Shown here in pieces: positions 8,651 through 21,485 of a stretch of 64,000 nt of DNA (positions are counted from its first letter, which is position 1; every line of letters begins with the position of its first letter). This DNA comes from Streptomyces wuyuanensis (GTDB taxonomy: Bacteria; Actinomycetota; Actinomycetes; Streptomycetales; Streptomycetaceae): positions 342,946 through 406,945 of the forward strand of contig NZ_FNHI01000003.1 in assembly GCF_900103455.1 (NCBI RefSeq). Direction: 5' to 3'. The translations under genes were made by a program, and so were the position numbers. Under the pieces are notes generated by a model, which ran no database searches, was not told the DNA's origin, and saw nothing but the letters and a program-made list of their open reading frames with translations.

Positions 8651-10498
8651 ATGCCGACGCACATGGGTTATCCCGGCGTATACATCGAAGAACTCCCCAG
8701 CAGCGTCCGCACCATCGCCTCGGTCACCACTTCGGTGACCGCGTTCGTGGGCCGCACCCGCCGGGGTCCGCTCAACCGACCGGTGCGCGTCACCAGCTTC
8801 GCGGAATTCGAGCGCCGATTCGGCGGACTCACCTCGCGCAGCGCCGTCGGCTACGCGGTGCACCAGTTCTTCGGAAACGGCGGGGCGGTCGCGGTGATCG
8901 TCCGCGTGGCCAAGGCCGGCACCGGCGAGGAGGCCTGCGTCACGCTCGAGTCCACCGAGGGGCACAGCGCGTGCCCGGTGCTCGAGGTGCACGCCAAGGA
9001 GCCCGGGCTCTGGGGCTCGGGGCTGCGGATCGCCGTCGACCAGGACACACCGTCGCCGGACCGCACGTTCAACCTGCACGTCCTCGACGCGCGCGGCGGG
9101 GCCCGCGAGTCCTTCACCGGGCTCTCCATGGACTCCGGACACGGGCGCTTCGTCGAGACGGTGGTCAACGCCGGATCCGCGCTGGTCCGCGTCCGGGCGC
9201 TGGACGAGGACCGGCCCGACCCCTCCGGCACCGTCTCCAAGCCGTTCGCCGCCGAACTGCCCGCCCTGGGCGTCGAACTGAAGGTCAAGATCGGCGACGT
9301 GGAGCGTGCGTTCACGCTGTTCGAACCCGACCACGACGGTGAGCCGCCGGCCGACGTGACCGAACTCGCCCTGCTGCTGGAGCGCAAACTGCGGTCCCTG
9401 CCCGACGCACCGGGGCGGCACGCCTTCGCCGGGGCGGAGGTCACCGCCTTCGGACGGCGCCTCCAGGTCGTCGCCGGCTCCCTCGACCCCGACGACGTGG
9501 TGCGCTTCGTCGGCGAGTGCGCCAACGACCTGGGACTGGAAGCCTCCGTCAACCCGCCGGTGTTCGCGCTGCGGGGCGGCAAGGACGGCGATCCGCCGGG
9601 GCCGCGCGACCTCATGGGCAGTGAGGCCCGGAAGACCGGCCTCCAGGCCCTGCGGGACGTGGACGACGTCAACCTGCTGTCGCTGCCGGAGCTTTCGGCG
9701 TACGAGTCGGCCGAGGACATGGTCACCGTCTTGTGCGCGGCCGAGCAGCTCTGCCGGGAGCGGCGGATCTTCCTGCTCGTGGACGCGCCCTCGGCGTGGG
9801 GCGGCGTGGACTCGGCACGGGCCGGGATCGGCGCGTTCGACGCCGTGCGCAGCGACCACGCGGTGCTCTACTTCCCGCATCTGCAGCTCACCGACCCGCT
9901 CACGGGCCGGCTGCGCGCCTTCCCGCCCTCGGGCGCCGTCGCGGGCGTGATGGCGCGTACGGACGCGGAGCGCGGCGCGTGGAAGGCGCCGGCGGGGACC
10001 GAGGCGCGGCTGGCCGGGGTGCGCTCGCTCACGGTCAGGCTCACCGACCGCGAGAACGGGCTGCTCAACCCGCTGGGCGTGAACTGCCTGCGGACCTTCC
10101 CCGTCGTCGGCCCGCTGGTGTGGGGCGCCCGCACCCTGGCGGGCGCCGACCCGCTCGACAGCGAGTGGGACGTGCCGGTGCGCCGGCTGGCGCTGCACGT
10201 CGAGGAGAGCCTCCACCGAGGACTGCAGTGGGTCGTCTTCGAGCCCAACGACGAGCAGCTGTGGCAGCAGATCCGGCTGGAGGCGTCGGCCTATCTCAAC
10301 GACCTGTTCCGGCAGGGCGCGTTCAAGGGCGGCACGCCTCGCGAGGCGTACTTCGTCAAATGTGACAAGGACACCACCACCGAAGCCGACATCGAACGCG
10401 GCGTGGTCAATGTGGTGGTCGGGATCGCTCCGGTCAGGCCCGCCGAGTTCGTCGTGGTGAAGATCCAGCAGATGGCCGGTCAGTTCGACCTTTCCTAA
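8651..10498 (+). CDS. Contractile tail sheath protein
   Basis: A 615-residue member of the phage/contractile-injection tail sheath family. The N-terminus YPGVYIEELPSSVRTIASVT followed by TSVTAFVGRTRRGPLN is the classic sheath entry motif, and the C-terminal third (NPLGVNCLRTFPVVGPLVWG, then LHVEESLHRGLQWVVFEPND) is the conserved sheath core used for subunit handshake. The middle 250 residues are a less conserved surface insertion. GGAGGGG (8642-8648) sets the start at 8651. The tube gene follows after 38 bases. No baseplate, spike, ATPase or tape-measure gene is nearby, so this is not a complete injection system as seen in the window. Confidence 0.92.
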   Translation: MPTHMGYPGVYIEELPSSVRTIASVTTSVTAFVGRTRRGPLNRPVRVTSFAEFERRFGGLTSRSAVGYAVHQFFGNGGAVAVIVRVAKAGTGEEACVTLESTEGHSACPVLEVHAKEPGLWGSGLRIAVDQDTPSPDRTFNLHVLDARGGARESFTGLSMDSGHGRFVETVVNAGSALVRVRALDEDRPDPSGTVSKPFAAELPALGVELKVKIGDVERAFTLFEPDHDGEPPADVTELALLLERKLRSLPDAPGRHAFAGAEVTAFGRRLQVVAGSLDPDDVVRFVGECANDLGLEASVNPPVFALRGGKDGDPPGPRDLMGSEARKTGLQALRDVDDVNLLSLPELSAYESAEDMVTVLCAAEQLCRERRIFLLVDAPSAWGGVDSARAGIGAFDAVRSDHAVLYFPHLQLTDPLTGRLRAFPPSGAVAGVMARTDAERGAWKAPAGTEARLAGVRSLTVRLTDRENGLLNPLGVNCLRTFPVVGPLVWGARTLAGADPLDSEWDVPVRRLALHVEESLHRGLQWVVFEPNDEQLWQQIRLEASAYLNDLFRQGAFKGGTPREAYFVKCDKDTTTEADIERGVVNVVVGIAPVRPAEFVVVKIQQMAGQFDLS

Positions 10499-10536
10499 CC
10501 CCGCGCATTCACGGAAAAGGAACACGAAGGAAACCG

Positions 10537-13594
<3,058 letters not shown>

Positions 13595-13670
13595 TCAAGA
13601 TATCTCGGTGCCGCTCCCCTCTCGACAGTGGCCTGCCCCACAGGCGGCGGAAAACCGCCGGCCCGCGGTC

Positions 13671-16364
13671 TCACGGTGTGTGACCGGCGAGAACGAGGGG
13701 CAGGGACTGCTCGGACCAGACGGTCTTCCCCTCCCTGGTGTAGCGGCTGCCCCAGCGGCGCGAGAGCTGGGCGACGAGGTAGAGGCCGCGGCCGCCCTCC
13801 TCCGACGTCCGGGCCCGGCGCATCCTGGGCTGGGTGTTGCTCGGGTCGGAGACCTCGCAGGTCAGAGCGTCCGTCCGGAGCAGCCGCAGGCGTACGGGAC
13901 CGCCGGCGTAGCGGATGGCGTTGGTGACGAGTTCGCTGGCGATCAGCTCCGTGGTGAAGCCCAGCTCGTCGAGGTCCCACCGGGTCAGCTGCTCCAGGAC
14001 CAGATGGCGCGCGTCCGCGACGACCGCGGGGTCGGCGTCGAGCAGCCAGGTGGCGGTGGAGCCGGCGGGCACCTCGCGGGTACGGGCCAGCAGCAGCGTG
14101 ACGTCGTCCTTCAGCCGGCCCGGCGGCAGGTCGGCCACGATGTCGTGGCGGGCGTGCCGCAGCGGCCGCTCCAGCACCTCCGCACGTGTCAGCCGGTCCG
14201 CCAGGTCCCGCATGCCCTCGTCGATGTCGCCCTCCCCCCGTTCGATCAGTCCGTCGGTGTAGAGGGCGAGGACACTGCCCGGCTCCAGGTCGCGCTCGGC
14301 GGCCTCGAAGGGCCAGCCGCCGACACCCAGCGGCGGGCCGGGGCTCAGATCGATCCAGTCCACGGTGCCGTCCGGGGCGACGACCGCCGGCGGCGGATGC
14401 CCCGCGCTCGCCATGACGCACTGCCGGGCCACCGGGTCGTAGACGGCGTACAGGCAGGTGGCGCCGGCCGGGCCGCCCGGGAGGGGGATGCCCGTGTCGC
14501 CGTTGCCCGGCTCCTCGCTCTCGGCCTCGGCGGCGACCTGAAGGACCAGGTCGTCCAGGTGCGCCAGCAGCTCCTCGGGTTCCAGATCGAGGTCGGCGAG
14601 CGCCCGCACGGCACTGCGCAGCCGTCCCATCATGGCCGTGGCGTGCAGTCCGTGACCGGCCACGTCCCCGACGACCAGGGCGACACGGGCCGAGGACAGC
14701 GGGATGACGTCGAACCAGTCCCCGCCGACCCCGCTGTCCGCGTCGGCCGGGAGATAGGCGCCGGCGGCCTCCAGCGCGGGCCGTTCGCAGGTCGCGGGCG
14801 GCAGCAGGCTGCGCTGGAGGCCCACGGCCGTGCGGCGTTCCTTCGTGTAGCGGCGCGCGTTGTCCACCGCGAGCGCGGCCCGGGAGGCGATCTCCTCCAG
14901 CAGGGCCAGATCGTCCAGGTCCAGGGTCGGGCGGTGCCCGGTGCGCCAGACCAGGAGCCGGCCGAACATGATGCCGCGGGCGCGCAGCGGCGCGGCCATC
15001 GCCGAGTGGGCGCCGGGCGCGGCGGCGATCCACTCCGGCGCACCGCCCGGAGGCGCCGGGGCGTCCCGGCCGAGGCCGGTGACCAGCACGCCGTGGCTGT
15101 TGCCGGCGGGGGCCCCGGGGCCGCGCCCCTCGGGATCGTCGATCGGTTCGGCGTGCGCCGTGCCCGTACGGGGCGCGCCGGCCTCCGCCCCCGCTACGGC
15201 CATCCGCAGCAGCACGAGTGCGTGCCGGCCGTCCGCGGGCGGCTCGCCGCCCGTCAGCACGGTCTCCGCGAGGTCCACGGCCGCGCAGTCCCCGAGCGTG
15301 GGCGCCAGAACCCCTGCCAGGTCCTCGACGGTGCGCATGACGGACAGGGATCCGCTCAGGGCCTCCGTGGCGCGGTAGAGGAGCTCCAGCCGGCCGCGGG
15401 CCCGCTGGTGGTCGGTGACGTCCGTGAAGACCGTCGCCACGCCCATCGCCCGGCCGTCTGGCTCCAGCAGCCGGAACGCCGAGAACGACAGCTCCCGGCC
15501 GGCCCGGGGGTCGGCAAGGGTGCGCACGGCGGTGCTGAAGCCGATCAGCGGGTTCCCGGTGCGCAGGACGTCGCCCAACTGCGCTTCGATGGCCTCGGCG
15601 TCCTCGGCGCGGAGGAAGTCCGCCAGGCGCCGGCCGCCCATGTCGACGGGCACGCCGGTGTAGGGCAGCAGATGGGAGTTGGTCCGCAGCAGCCGGAGTC
15701 CGGCGTCGAAGAGGGCGAGTCCCACCCGGCCCTGCAGGAACAGCTCCCTGGTGAGCGCGCGGTCCTGCCGCCACCGCACGAGCGCGTCGGCCGGCGCGCC
15801 GACGACCAGGAAGCGTGCCGCGCCCTCGCCGCGGCCCTCGTCGAGGGGCAGCACGCCGAAGCCGACGTCCAGATCGTGCCCGGAGCCGTGCCGGAGCGTC
15901 ACCCGGCCCTCCCAGCCCGCCGGTGGATCCGGGGCGCCGGGCTCCCGGCGGCCGGTGGGCGCCGCGCCGCCCTCGTCAGGCGGGTCGGTCGCGTCAGGCA
16001 GGTCGGTCGCGTCAGGCGCGTCGGTCGCGTCAGGCGCGTCGGTCGCGTCCGGTGCCCGCCCGCCGCGCCACCTCGCGACCAGGGCCTCCCAGCCGGACGC
16101 GTCCGCGAGCAGCTCCCGTACGGGCCTCCCGCAGACGTCGGCGGACCGCCGGCCGAGCAGCTCCTCGGCGGCCGGGGTCAGGGCGACGACGGTACCGGCG
16201 CCGTCCAGTACCGCCGCGGCGGTGCCGGCGGCGGCGAAGAGGTGGTCGTCGCGGTCGGTCCCCGTGGCGTCCGCACGGGCGTCGTCCACCCGCCGTGCCG
16301 GTCGTTCTCCCGGGTCTCCCGGGCGGGCGGGGGGCCACATGTCCGGGAACGACGCCGGAGTCAC
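13671..16364 (-). CDS. PAS-GAF-SpoIIE phosphatase with C-terminal HATPase kinase domain
   Basis: An 897-residue cytosolic signalling protein. The order is PAS-like (about 40-180), PAS (205-335, FTDVTDHQRARGRLELLYRA), GAF (345-510), PP2C-type SpoIIE phosphatase (about 520-750, with VGGDWFDVIPLSSARVALVV and LYTDGLIERGEGDIDEGM), then a HATPase_c anti-sigma kinase domain (765-890; FTTELIASELVTNAIRY and GGRGLYLVAQL). Such proteins dephosphorylate anti-anti-sigma factors and phosphorylate through the second domain. The GTG start at 16364 overlaps the stop of the paralogue upstream (GTGA), so the two are coupled. A hexapeptide repeat DATDAP lies between the first PAS and the second. Partner sigma system unknown. 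Confidence 0.88.
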   Translation of the reverse strand: MTPASFPDMWPPARPGDPGERPARRVDDARADATGTDRDDHLFAAAGTAAAVLDGAGTVVALTPAAEELLGRRSADVCGRPVRELLADASGWEALVARWRGGRAPDATDAPDATDAPDATDLPDATDPPDEGGAAPTGRREPGAPDPPAGWEGRVTLRHGSGHDLDVGFGVLPLDEGRGEGAARFLVVGAPADALVRWRQDRALTRELFLQGRVGLALFDAGLRLLRTNSHLLPYTGVPVDMGGRRLADFLRAEDAEAIEAQLGDVLRTGNPLIGFSTAVRTLADPRAGRELSFSAFRLLEPDGRAMGVATVFTDVTDHQRARGRLELLYRATEALSGSLSVMRTVEDLAGVLAPTLGDCAAVDLAETVLTGGEPPADGRHALVLLRMAVAGAEAGAPRTGTAHAEPIDDPEGRGPGAPAGNSHGVLVTGLGRDAPAPPGGAPEWIAAAPGAHSAMAAPLRARGIMFGRLLVWRTGHRPTLDLDDLALLEEIASRAALAVDNARRYTKERRTAVGLQRSLLPPATCERPALEAAGAYLPADADSGVGGDWFDVIPLSSARVALVVGDVAGHGLHATAMMGRLRSAVRALADLDLEPEELLAHLDDLVLQVAAEAESEEPGNGDTGIPLPGGPAGATCLYAVYDPVARQCVMASAGHPPPAVVAPDGTVDWIDLSPGPPLGVGGWPFEAAERDLEPGSVLALYTDGLIERGEGDIDEGMRDLADRLTRAEVLERPLRHARHDIVADLPPGRLKDDVTLLLARTREVPAGSTATWLLDADPAVVADARHLVLEQLTRWDLDELGFTTELIASELVTNAIRYAGGPVRLRLLRTDALTCEVSDPSNTQPRMRRARTSEEGGRGLYLVAQLSRRWGSRYTREGKTVWSEQSLPLVLAGHTP
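15984..16055 (-). repeat. 18-bp coding tandem repeat (DATDAP hexapeptide)
   Basis: Four tandem units of 18 bases (GTCGGTCGCGTCAGGCGC on the plus strand) at 15984, 16002, 16020 and 16038. Units 2 and 3 are nearly identical and unit 4 is diverged. They encode an acidic Asp-Ala-Thr-Asp-Ala-Pro linker in the phosphatase, likely variable in copy number between strains. Confidence 0.85.
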
Positions 16365-18439
16365 CGCGCCGCCCGCCGCGGGGAGCGTCTGGCCAGCAGC
16401 ACAGCCACGTCGTCGCGCGCAGCCGAGGGCAGCAGCCGGGCGAGGACGCGGTCGCAGGTGTCCTCCAGGGGCCGGTCGACATACCGCAGCGCGATGGCCA
16501 GTTCCCGCATGCCCTCGTCCAGGTCCCTGCCGCGGGCCTCGATCAGCCCGTCCGTGTAGAGCACGAGCAGGGCGCCCGGTTCCAGCGGCACCCGCTCCGC
16601 CCGGAACTCCGCGCAGCCGGTGCCGAGGGGAGTGCCGGGAGAGCCGTCCAGGAAGTCGACCGCGCCGTCCGGTGCGACCACGGCCGGGGGCGGATGGCCC
16701 GCCCGGGCGATCAGGCAGTCCCCGGACACCGGGTCGTGGACCGCGTAGACGCAGGTGGCCATCTCGTTCTCGCCGAGATCGGCCACGGCCGCGTCCAGGG
16801 AGTGGAGCATTCCGGCCGGTGGGACGTGGTGCCTGGCCAGGGTCCGCACCACCGTGCGCAGCTGTCCCATGACGGCGGCCGCGTGGATGCCGTGCCCCAT
16901 GACGTCGCCGATGACGAGTCCGGTCCTGCCGTCGGGCAGGGCGATCACGTCGAACCAGTCGCCGCCGACCTCGTGGCAGCTGGCGGGCAGGTACCGCCCC
17001 GTGAGCTCGAGCCCGGTCACCTCCGGCAGCGCGGCGATCGACAGGCTGCGCTGGAGGGTGAGCGCCGCTTCACGCTGGCCGGTGTACATGCGGGCGTTGT
17101 CGATGTTGAGAGCGGCCCGCGCGACGAGTTCGTCGATCAGCACCTTGTCCAGCTCGTCGAACGGCTCGCGGTCGCGCATGCGGGTGAGCACCACCGCGCC
17201 GAGGGCCCTGCCCCGGGCGACCAGCGGCACCAGGCGCGCGCAGCGGATCCGGCTGCCGAGGTAGTCGCGCAGCCGCCCGTCCCCTGGGCCGGTCCCGGGG
17301 AACAGGGTGGGCAGGTCGCTGCGGAACAGGTCCATGGGCCGGCCGTCGGCGATGACCCGCTCGTAGACCGATCCGAGCGGGACCTGGTAGGTGGTGCCCG
17401 CCACGAGCGTCGCCGTGGGGGCTCCGGCCTCGGGGAACGAGGCGGCCATCCGGCGCACCATGCCCTTGCCGGACTCCGCGGCCTCGTCGGGGCCGAGCAC
17501 TTCCTCCAGCAGCTGGACGTCGGCGGAGTCGGCGATCTCCGGCACCAGCATCTGCACCACTTCCTCCGCGGTCCGGCGCAGGTCCAGGGTGGTGCCGATC
17601 CGGGCGCCGGCGTCGGCCAGCAGCGCGAACCGCCCTTCGGCCCGGCGGGCCTGGGACCGGGCCTCCTCCTGGTCGCTGATGTCGATCAGCGAGGCGATCA
17701 GCCCCAGCCGCCGGCCGGTGATGTCGAGGAGCGGCGCGAAGGAGCAGGACCACATGCGGTCCCGGCCGGGCTCGGCGGGGGTGCGGCCGGTGCCCCGTAC
17801 GTCGACCATCGCCTCGCCCCGCTGCAGGACCTCCCGCATCAGCGACTCGAGGACCTCGACGTTGACCCCGGGCACGACCTCGGTGGGCCGCTTGCCGAGG
17901 TGGCCGGCCGCGGGCACGCCGTTCATGCGGGCCAGTGCGTCGTTCACACGCTGATAGCGCAGGTCGGGGCCGAGCATGGCGAGTCCGATGGGCGACTGGG
18001 TGAACAGGCCCTCCATGGCCGCGAGGGAGTCCCGCATCCGCAGGACGGCGGAGGTCTCCACGGCGATCGCCATGACCCCGGTCTCCCCCTGCGGGTCCGC
18101 CGAGGGGCAGATCCACATCTCCATCGCCACGAAGTGGCCGTCCCGATGGCGAACGGGCAGGGTGCCGACCACCGTCTCCCCGGCGAGGACGCGCCGGGAG
18201 AGCTGCTCGGCCAGCTCCCAGTTGCCTTCGGGCACGAGTGTCCGCCTGACGTCGCGGCCGAGCAGGTCCTCCGGAAGGTGGCCGAGGACGTCCTGGGCGG
18301 CCAGGGACCACTCGAGGATGCGTCCGCCCGCGTCGGTCCGCCAGAGCGCGACAGGCAGCAGATCGCGCAGCACACCGGCGTACCCGACCACCGTCAGGGG
18401 CTGGTCGGGCAGCTTGCTCATCGGCTCGTGAATGTCCAC
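16361..18439 (-). CDS. PAS-PAS-GAF-SpoIIE phosphatase lacking a kinase domain
   Basis: A 692-residue regulator with two PAS domains (about 20-130 and 145-260), a GAF domain (270-445) and a C-terminal PP2C/SpoIIE phosphatase (about 465-685; EVGGDWFDVIALPDGRTGLV, LYTDGLIEARGRDLDEGM). Unlike the coupled paralogue downstream it ends after the phosphatase with SPRRAAR and has no HATPase_c domain. The two may therefore act as a phosphatase-only and a phosphatase/kinase pair on the same anti-anti-sigma factor. GTG 18439 is chosen for its GAGG at seven bases; an ATG six codons later is possible. It is the first gene of the pair, transcribed from the 18440-18650 gap. Confidence 0.87.
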   Translation of the reverse strand: MDIHEPMSKLPDQPLTVVGYAGVLRDLLPVALWRTDAGGRILEWSLAAQDVLGHLPEDLLGRDVRRTLVPEGNWELAEQLSRRVLAGETVVGTLPVRHRDGHFVAMEMWICPSADPQGETGVMAIAVETSAVLRMRDSLAAMEGLFTQSPIGLAMLGPDLRYQRVNDALARMNGVPAAGHLGKRPTEVVPGVNVEVLESLMREVLQRGEAMVDVRGTGRTPAEPGRDRMWSCSFAPLLDITGRRLGLIASLIDISDQEEARSQARRAEGRFALLADAGARIGTTLDLRRTAEEVVQMLVPEIADSADVQLLEEVLGPDEAAESGKGMVRRMAASFPEAGAPTATLVAGTTYQVPLGSVYERVIADGRPMDLFRSDLPTLFPGTGPGDGRLRDYLGSRIRCARLVPLVARGRALGAVVLTRMRDREPFDELDKVLIDELVARAALNIDNARMYTGQREAALTLQRSLSIAALPEVTGLELTGRYLPASCHEVGGDWFDVIALPDGRTGLVIGDVMGHGIHAAAVMGQLRTVVRTLARHHVPPAGMLHSLDAAVADLGENEMATCVYAVHDPVSGDCLIARAGHPPPAVVAPDGAVDFLDGSPGTPLGTGCAEFRAERVPLEPGALLVLYTDGLIEARGRDLDEGMRELAIALRYVDRPLEDTCDRVLARLLPSAARDDVAVLLARRSPRRAAR

Positions 18440-18593
18440 GCAACCGCCTCACCCCGGGGCGCGGGGCGCAGCGCGGGACCGGGAACTCCCCGGCGATCCC
18501 CGGATGTGCGCTGCCGGCCCGGTACCGGTGCCGCCTTTTGGGTGCATTTTCTCAGGAATCACCCTATCCAAGGCACCGGAACCGGCAAACGAG

Positions 18594-18645
18594 GGGGCGG
18601 GACGCCGATGCGGGGCCGGGCCCGCGGAGCAGGCGTCCGCGCCCC
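18594..18645 (-). terminator. Terminator after the CFA-type methyltransferase gene
   Basis: GGGGCGGGACGCC (18594-18606) can pair, with one bulge, with GGCGTCCGCGCCCC (18632-18645). An inner GCGGG/CCCGC hairpin lies within. It begins five bases past the stop of the minus-strand methyltransferase gene. Confidence 0.5.
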
Positions 18646-18650
18646 GGCCG

Positions 18651-19628
18651 TCACACCTTCTCGAAGACCATCCGCAGCGCGGTGTAGCGGCGCTCGCGGA
18701 GGAACTTCAGCGCCGTGCGCTGCTCCCTGATGATGTCGGCGACCGCGTCGTCGCCGATGAGCTCCGCGCCTCTGGCCCGGTTGGCCTGCGCCCGCTCCAG
18801 CCAGCTCGCCACGGTCTTCACGCCGTCGTCGGGATCGCTGCGCACCTCCGGGATCCGGAACAGCCCGCGGGCCGCCTCGGTGAGCTCGCCCCGGGTCGGG
18901 AGGAACACCTCGGGGAAGACCTTGCGGGAGGCGTGCATGCCCTCGCGGATGTTGTCGAAGCCGTCGCGGACGTCCTTCAGGGCGGTCCGCATCCGGCTGC
19001 CGCCGTTCGCCGTCTGACCGGCGGGCCGCCGGGGCGGGAGCACGAGGGACGTGAACCATCCGCCGCTGTTCCAGGCGTTGGCCTGGAGGGAGACGCGGCC
19101 GCCGGGCCGCAGCCAGGTGTGGCAGCGCTCGAAGAACGTGCGGTAGCTGGCGACGCGCTTGCGCCGCAGCATGGTCGTGCCCGCGAAGTGCTCGATGGCC
19201 TCGATCGCGATGATGGCGTCGTACGGGGCGTCCGGCTGGTGGTCGAACCAGTTCTCGGCCAGGATCTCGCAGTTGGGCCAGCCCTTCTGCCGGATCCATG
19301 CCGCCTGGCCGGGGCTCATCGTGAGCCCCACGGCGTGGCCCACGTCGTGGTTCTCCACCAGACGCTGCATGAGACTGCCCCAGCCGCAGCCGACGTCGAG
19401 CACCCGGGCGGCGCCCGTCGCCCGGGCGGCCTGCGCGTGGTGGTCCAGCTTGCGGATCTGCGCCGACTCGAGCGTGTCGCCGTCCTCCCACATGGCGTAG
19501 GAGTAGACGAGTTCGGGGCCGAGCGTCAGCCGGTAGAACTCGCCCAGGAAGTCGTACTGATGAAGGATCGCCTCGGACGACGTGCCCTTGTACTCGGACG
19601 TTCTTCTCGACCCGATCAACGCGATCAC
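18651..19628 (-). CDS. CFA-synthase-type SAM-dependent methyltransferase
   Basis: About 325 residues. The SAM-binding motif I, VLDVGCGWGSLMQRL, lies near residue 72, followed by the family motif GLTMSPGQAAWIRQKG and AIEAIEHFAG, as in cyclopropane-fatty-acid and mycolic-acid synthases. The N-terminal QYDFLGEFYRLTLGPELVYS-type stretch is the usual substrate-entry helix. It probably methylates a lipid or another hydrophobic substrate, but the usual bicarbonate-site residues cannot be confirmed by eye. The frame is open upstream to 19718, but that part looks noncoding. GTG 19628 or TTG 19619 is the likelier start, with a weak ribosome site. It stands alone, with a terminator just after its stop. 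Confidence 0.75.
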   Translation of the reverse strand: MIALIGSRRTSEYKGTSSEAILHQYDFLGEFYRLTLGPELVYSYAMWEDGDTLESAQIRKLDHHAQAARATGAARVLDVGCGWGSLMQRLVENHDVGHAVGLTMSPGQAAWIRQKGWPNCEILAENWFDHQPDAPYDAIIAIEAIEHFAGTTMLRRKRVASYRTFFERCHTWLRPGGRVSLQANAWNSGGWFTSLVLPPRRPAGQTANGGSRMRTALKDVRDGFDNIREGMHASRKVFPEVFLPTRGELTEAARGLFRIPEVRSDPDDGVKTVASWLERAQANRARGAELIGDDAVADIIREQRTALKFLRERRYTALRMVFEKV

Positions 19629-19948
19629 CTGCCTGCCTGTCGATGCGCGGAATTCCGACGGCCGCGGGCGGGCCGGATCGGGAACGGCGGCAGCCGTTCG
19701 GAGGAGGTGTGCACGCAAGACGGTTTCCGGACGCGGCGGTTTTCACCGGAGGACCGGGCTTTTCACGGCCGTTGACCCATCGACGACCCGGACCGCATTC
19801 GCGGAACGCACCTTCCGATCACATTAACCGTGCGCCGCCGAACCGGCACGCTGAGCGATCGACGGGGCAGGCGCGCGGCCCCGGGCCGTGGGACGCCGCG
19901 GCGGACGACCCGGCCGCACAGCCGGACCGCCCGCCGCCACAAGGCCGT
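19629..19948. other. Gene-free stretch upstream of the methyltransferase, 320 bp
   Basis: The promoter region of the minus-strand methyltransferase and the end of the small basic/acidic gene upstream. The CGGTTTTCACCGGAGG around 19738 gives a small inverted element (CGGT/ACCG). No operator or RNA motif is recognised. Confidence 0.4.
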
Positions 19949-20131
19949 CTACGGCAGCCGGCTGCCGGTGGGCTCACCTTCCCCGGCCGGTCGCTTGGTC
20001 CTGAGAACGTCCCCCGCGCCACCGCGTGCACGGCGGCGTCCGGTCATCTCCGGCGCGACGTCCATGATCTCCCTGTCGAGCTCTTCCTCGGCCTTGGGAA
20101 CGGGCTTCCCGTGCTGCCTGGCTCGCTTCAT
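19949..20131 (-). CDS. Small charged hypothetical protein, 60 aa
   Basis: A 60-residue protein with a basic N-terminus (MKRARQHGKPVPKAEEELDR) and an acidic helix, then a disordered Arg/Gly-rich tail. The start at 20131 is supported by an excellent AAGGAGGT four to five bases upstream; an in-frame ATG four codons earlier overlaps that site and is less likely. Small proteins of this look recur in Streptomyces, but I know no function. It is divergent from the zinc alcohol dehydrogenase. Confidence 0.65.
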   Translation of the reverse strand: MKRARQHGKPVPKAEEELDREIMDVAPEMTGRRRARGGAGDVLRTKRPAGEGEPTGSRLP

Positions 20132-20365
20132 GGCGACCTCCTTCACTGCGTGAGGTTTCTGCGCCGTTGGCTACCCGGTCGCGGCGCCGTCATACGTGTG
20201 CTCACCGCCGAGTGGGACAGCCACTAGGAATAAACCACACAACGGGTGCCGTGGCCTGTCGAAGCCCTCACCCGTCCGGCCGAGTCGTTCACCGATACGA
20301 TTTATCCGGCATTGCGGCTCGACTCATCCAGCATTGCGGCCCGGCATCGGCACGGCAGGAGAGCG

Positions 20366-21388
20366 ATGACGGCACTCCCGAGTTCCGGAACGACGTACGC
20401 CTGGGTGGTCGAACACCCCGCGCCGATCGCCTCCGGGCCCCTGCGCCGGGTCGAGCGGGAGATCCCCGAGCCCGGACCGTACGACCTGCTGCTGGGCGTC
20501 CGCGCATGCGGGGTCTGCCGCACGGACCTGCATCTCGCGGAGGGCGATCTCCCGCCCCGCCGGCCACGCTGCACCCCCGGGCACGAGATCGTCGGTGACG
20601 TGCTGGCCGCGGGGCCGTCCGCCGACGGGTACGCGCCCGGTGACCGGGTGGGGGCGGCCTGGCTCGCCGGCACCTGCGGCCGGTGCCGCTGGTGCCGGGC
20701 CGGGCGCGAGAACCTCTGCCCCGCATCGCGCTACACCGGCTGGGACGTCCACGGCGGCTTCGCCGGGCACGCGGTCGTCGACGCGCGGTACGTGTACCGG
20801 CTTCCGGAGGGCCTGCCGGACGAGGACGCCGCCCCCCTGCTGTGCGCCGGCATCATCGGCTACCGGGCCCTGGAGCGTGCCGAGCTGCCGCCGGGCGGGC
20901 GGCTCGGCGTCTACGGATTCGGCGCCTCCGCGCATCTGACCGCCCAGCTCGCCGTCGCACGGGGCGCCGAGGTCCATGTGGTCACCCGCTCGGCCGAGGC
21001 CCAGCAGTTGGCGCTGGAACTGGGCGCCGCGTCCGCCGGCCCCGACTCCCCTCCGCGGCTTCTGGACTCCGCCATCCTGTTCGCGCCCGTCGGGACCCTC
21101 GTACCGAAGGCCCTCGAGGCCCTGGACCGGGGCGGGACGCTGGCGATCGCCGGAATCCACCTGACCGAGACACCGCCGCTCGACTACGAGCGGCACCTGT
21201 TCCAGGAGCGCACCGTGCGCAGCGTCGCCGCCAACACCCGTGCGGACGGCCGCGCGTTCCTCGCCGAGGCCGCGCGGCTGCGCCCGACCGTGCGGGCCGT
21301 GCGCTACTCCATGCGGCACGCGGACCGGGCGCTTGCCGACCTTGCGTCCGGCGGCGTCACCGGCGTGGCCGTGCTGGTGCCGCCGTGA
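20366..21388 (+). CDS. Zinc-dependent alcohol dehydrogenase family protein
   Basis: A 340-residue medium-chain dehydrogenase. The catalytic-zinc ligands are in [14 protein letters not shown] (Cys48) and GHEIVGDV. The structural-zinc cysteines are in [15 protein letters not shown], so a structural zinc is likely. The cofactor fold starts at [16 protein letters not shown]. The sequence around the second half ([20 protein letters not shown]) matches the propanol-preferring bacterial subgroup. CAGGAGAG upstream of ATG 20366 decides the start over a longer frame. The flavoprotein gene follows on the same strand after 97 bases, so the two may be co-transcribed. Substrate unknown. Confidence 0.88.
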   Translation: MTALPSSGTTYAWVVEHPAPIASGPLRRVEREIPEPGPYDLLLGVRACGVCRTDLHLAEGDLPPRRPRCTPGHEIVGDVLAAGPSADGYAPGDRVGAAWLAGTCGRCRWCRAGRENLCPASRYTGWDVHGGFAGHAVVDARYVYRLPEGLPDEDAAPLLCAGIIGYRALERAELPPGGRLGVYGFGASAHLTAQLAVARGAEVHVVTRSAEAQQLALELGAASAGPDSPPRLLDSAILFAPVGTLVPKALEALDRGGTLAIAGIHLTETPPLDYERHLFQERTVRSVAANTRADGRAFLAEAARLRPTVRAVRYSMRHADRALADLASGGVTGVAVLVPP

Positions 21389-21485
21389 GGCCGGGGGGCG
21401 CGGCCCGCCCCGGGGCGCCGGAGCCCATTTGCCGAAACAGCAAGAACGATTGCCTGTCCGCCCGGACGGGTCGCAGGGTGGCGGC

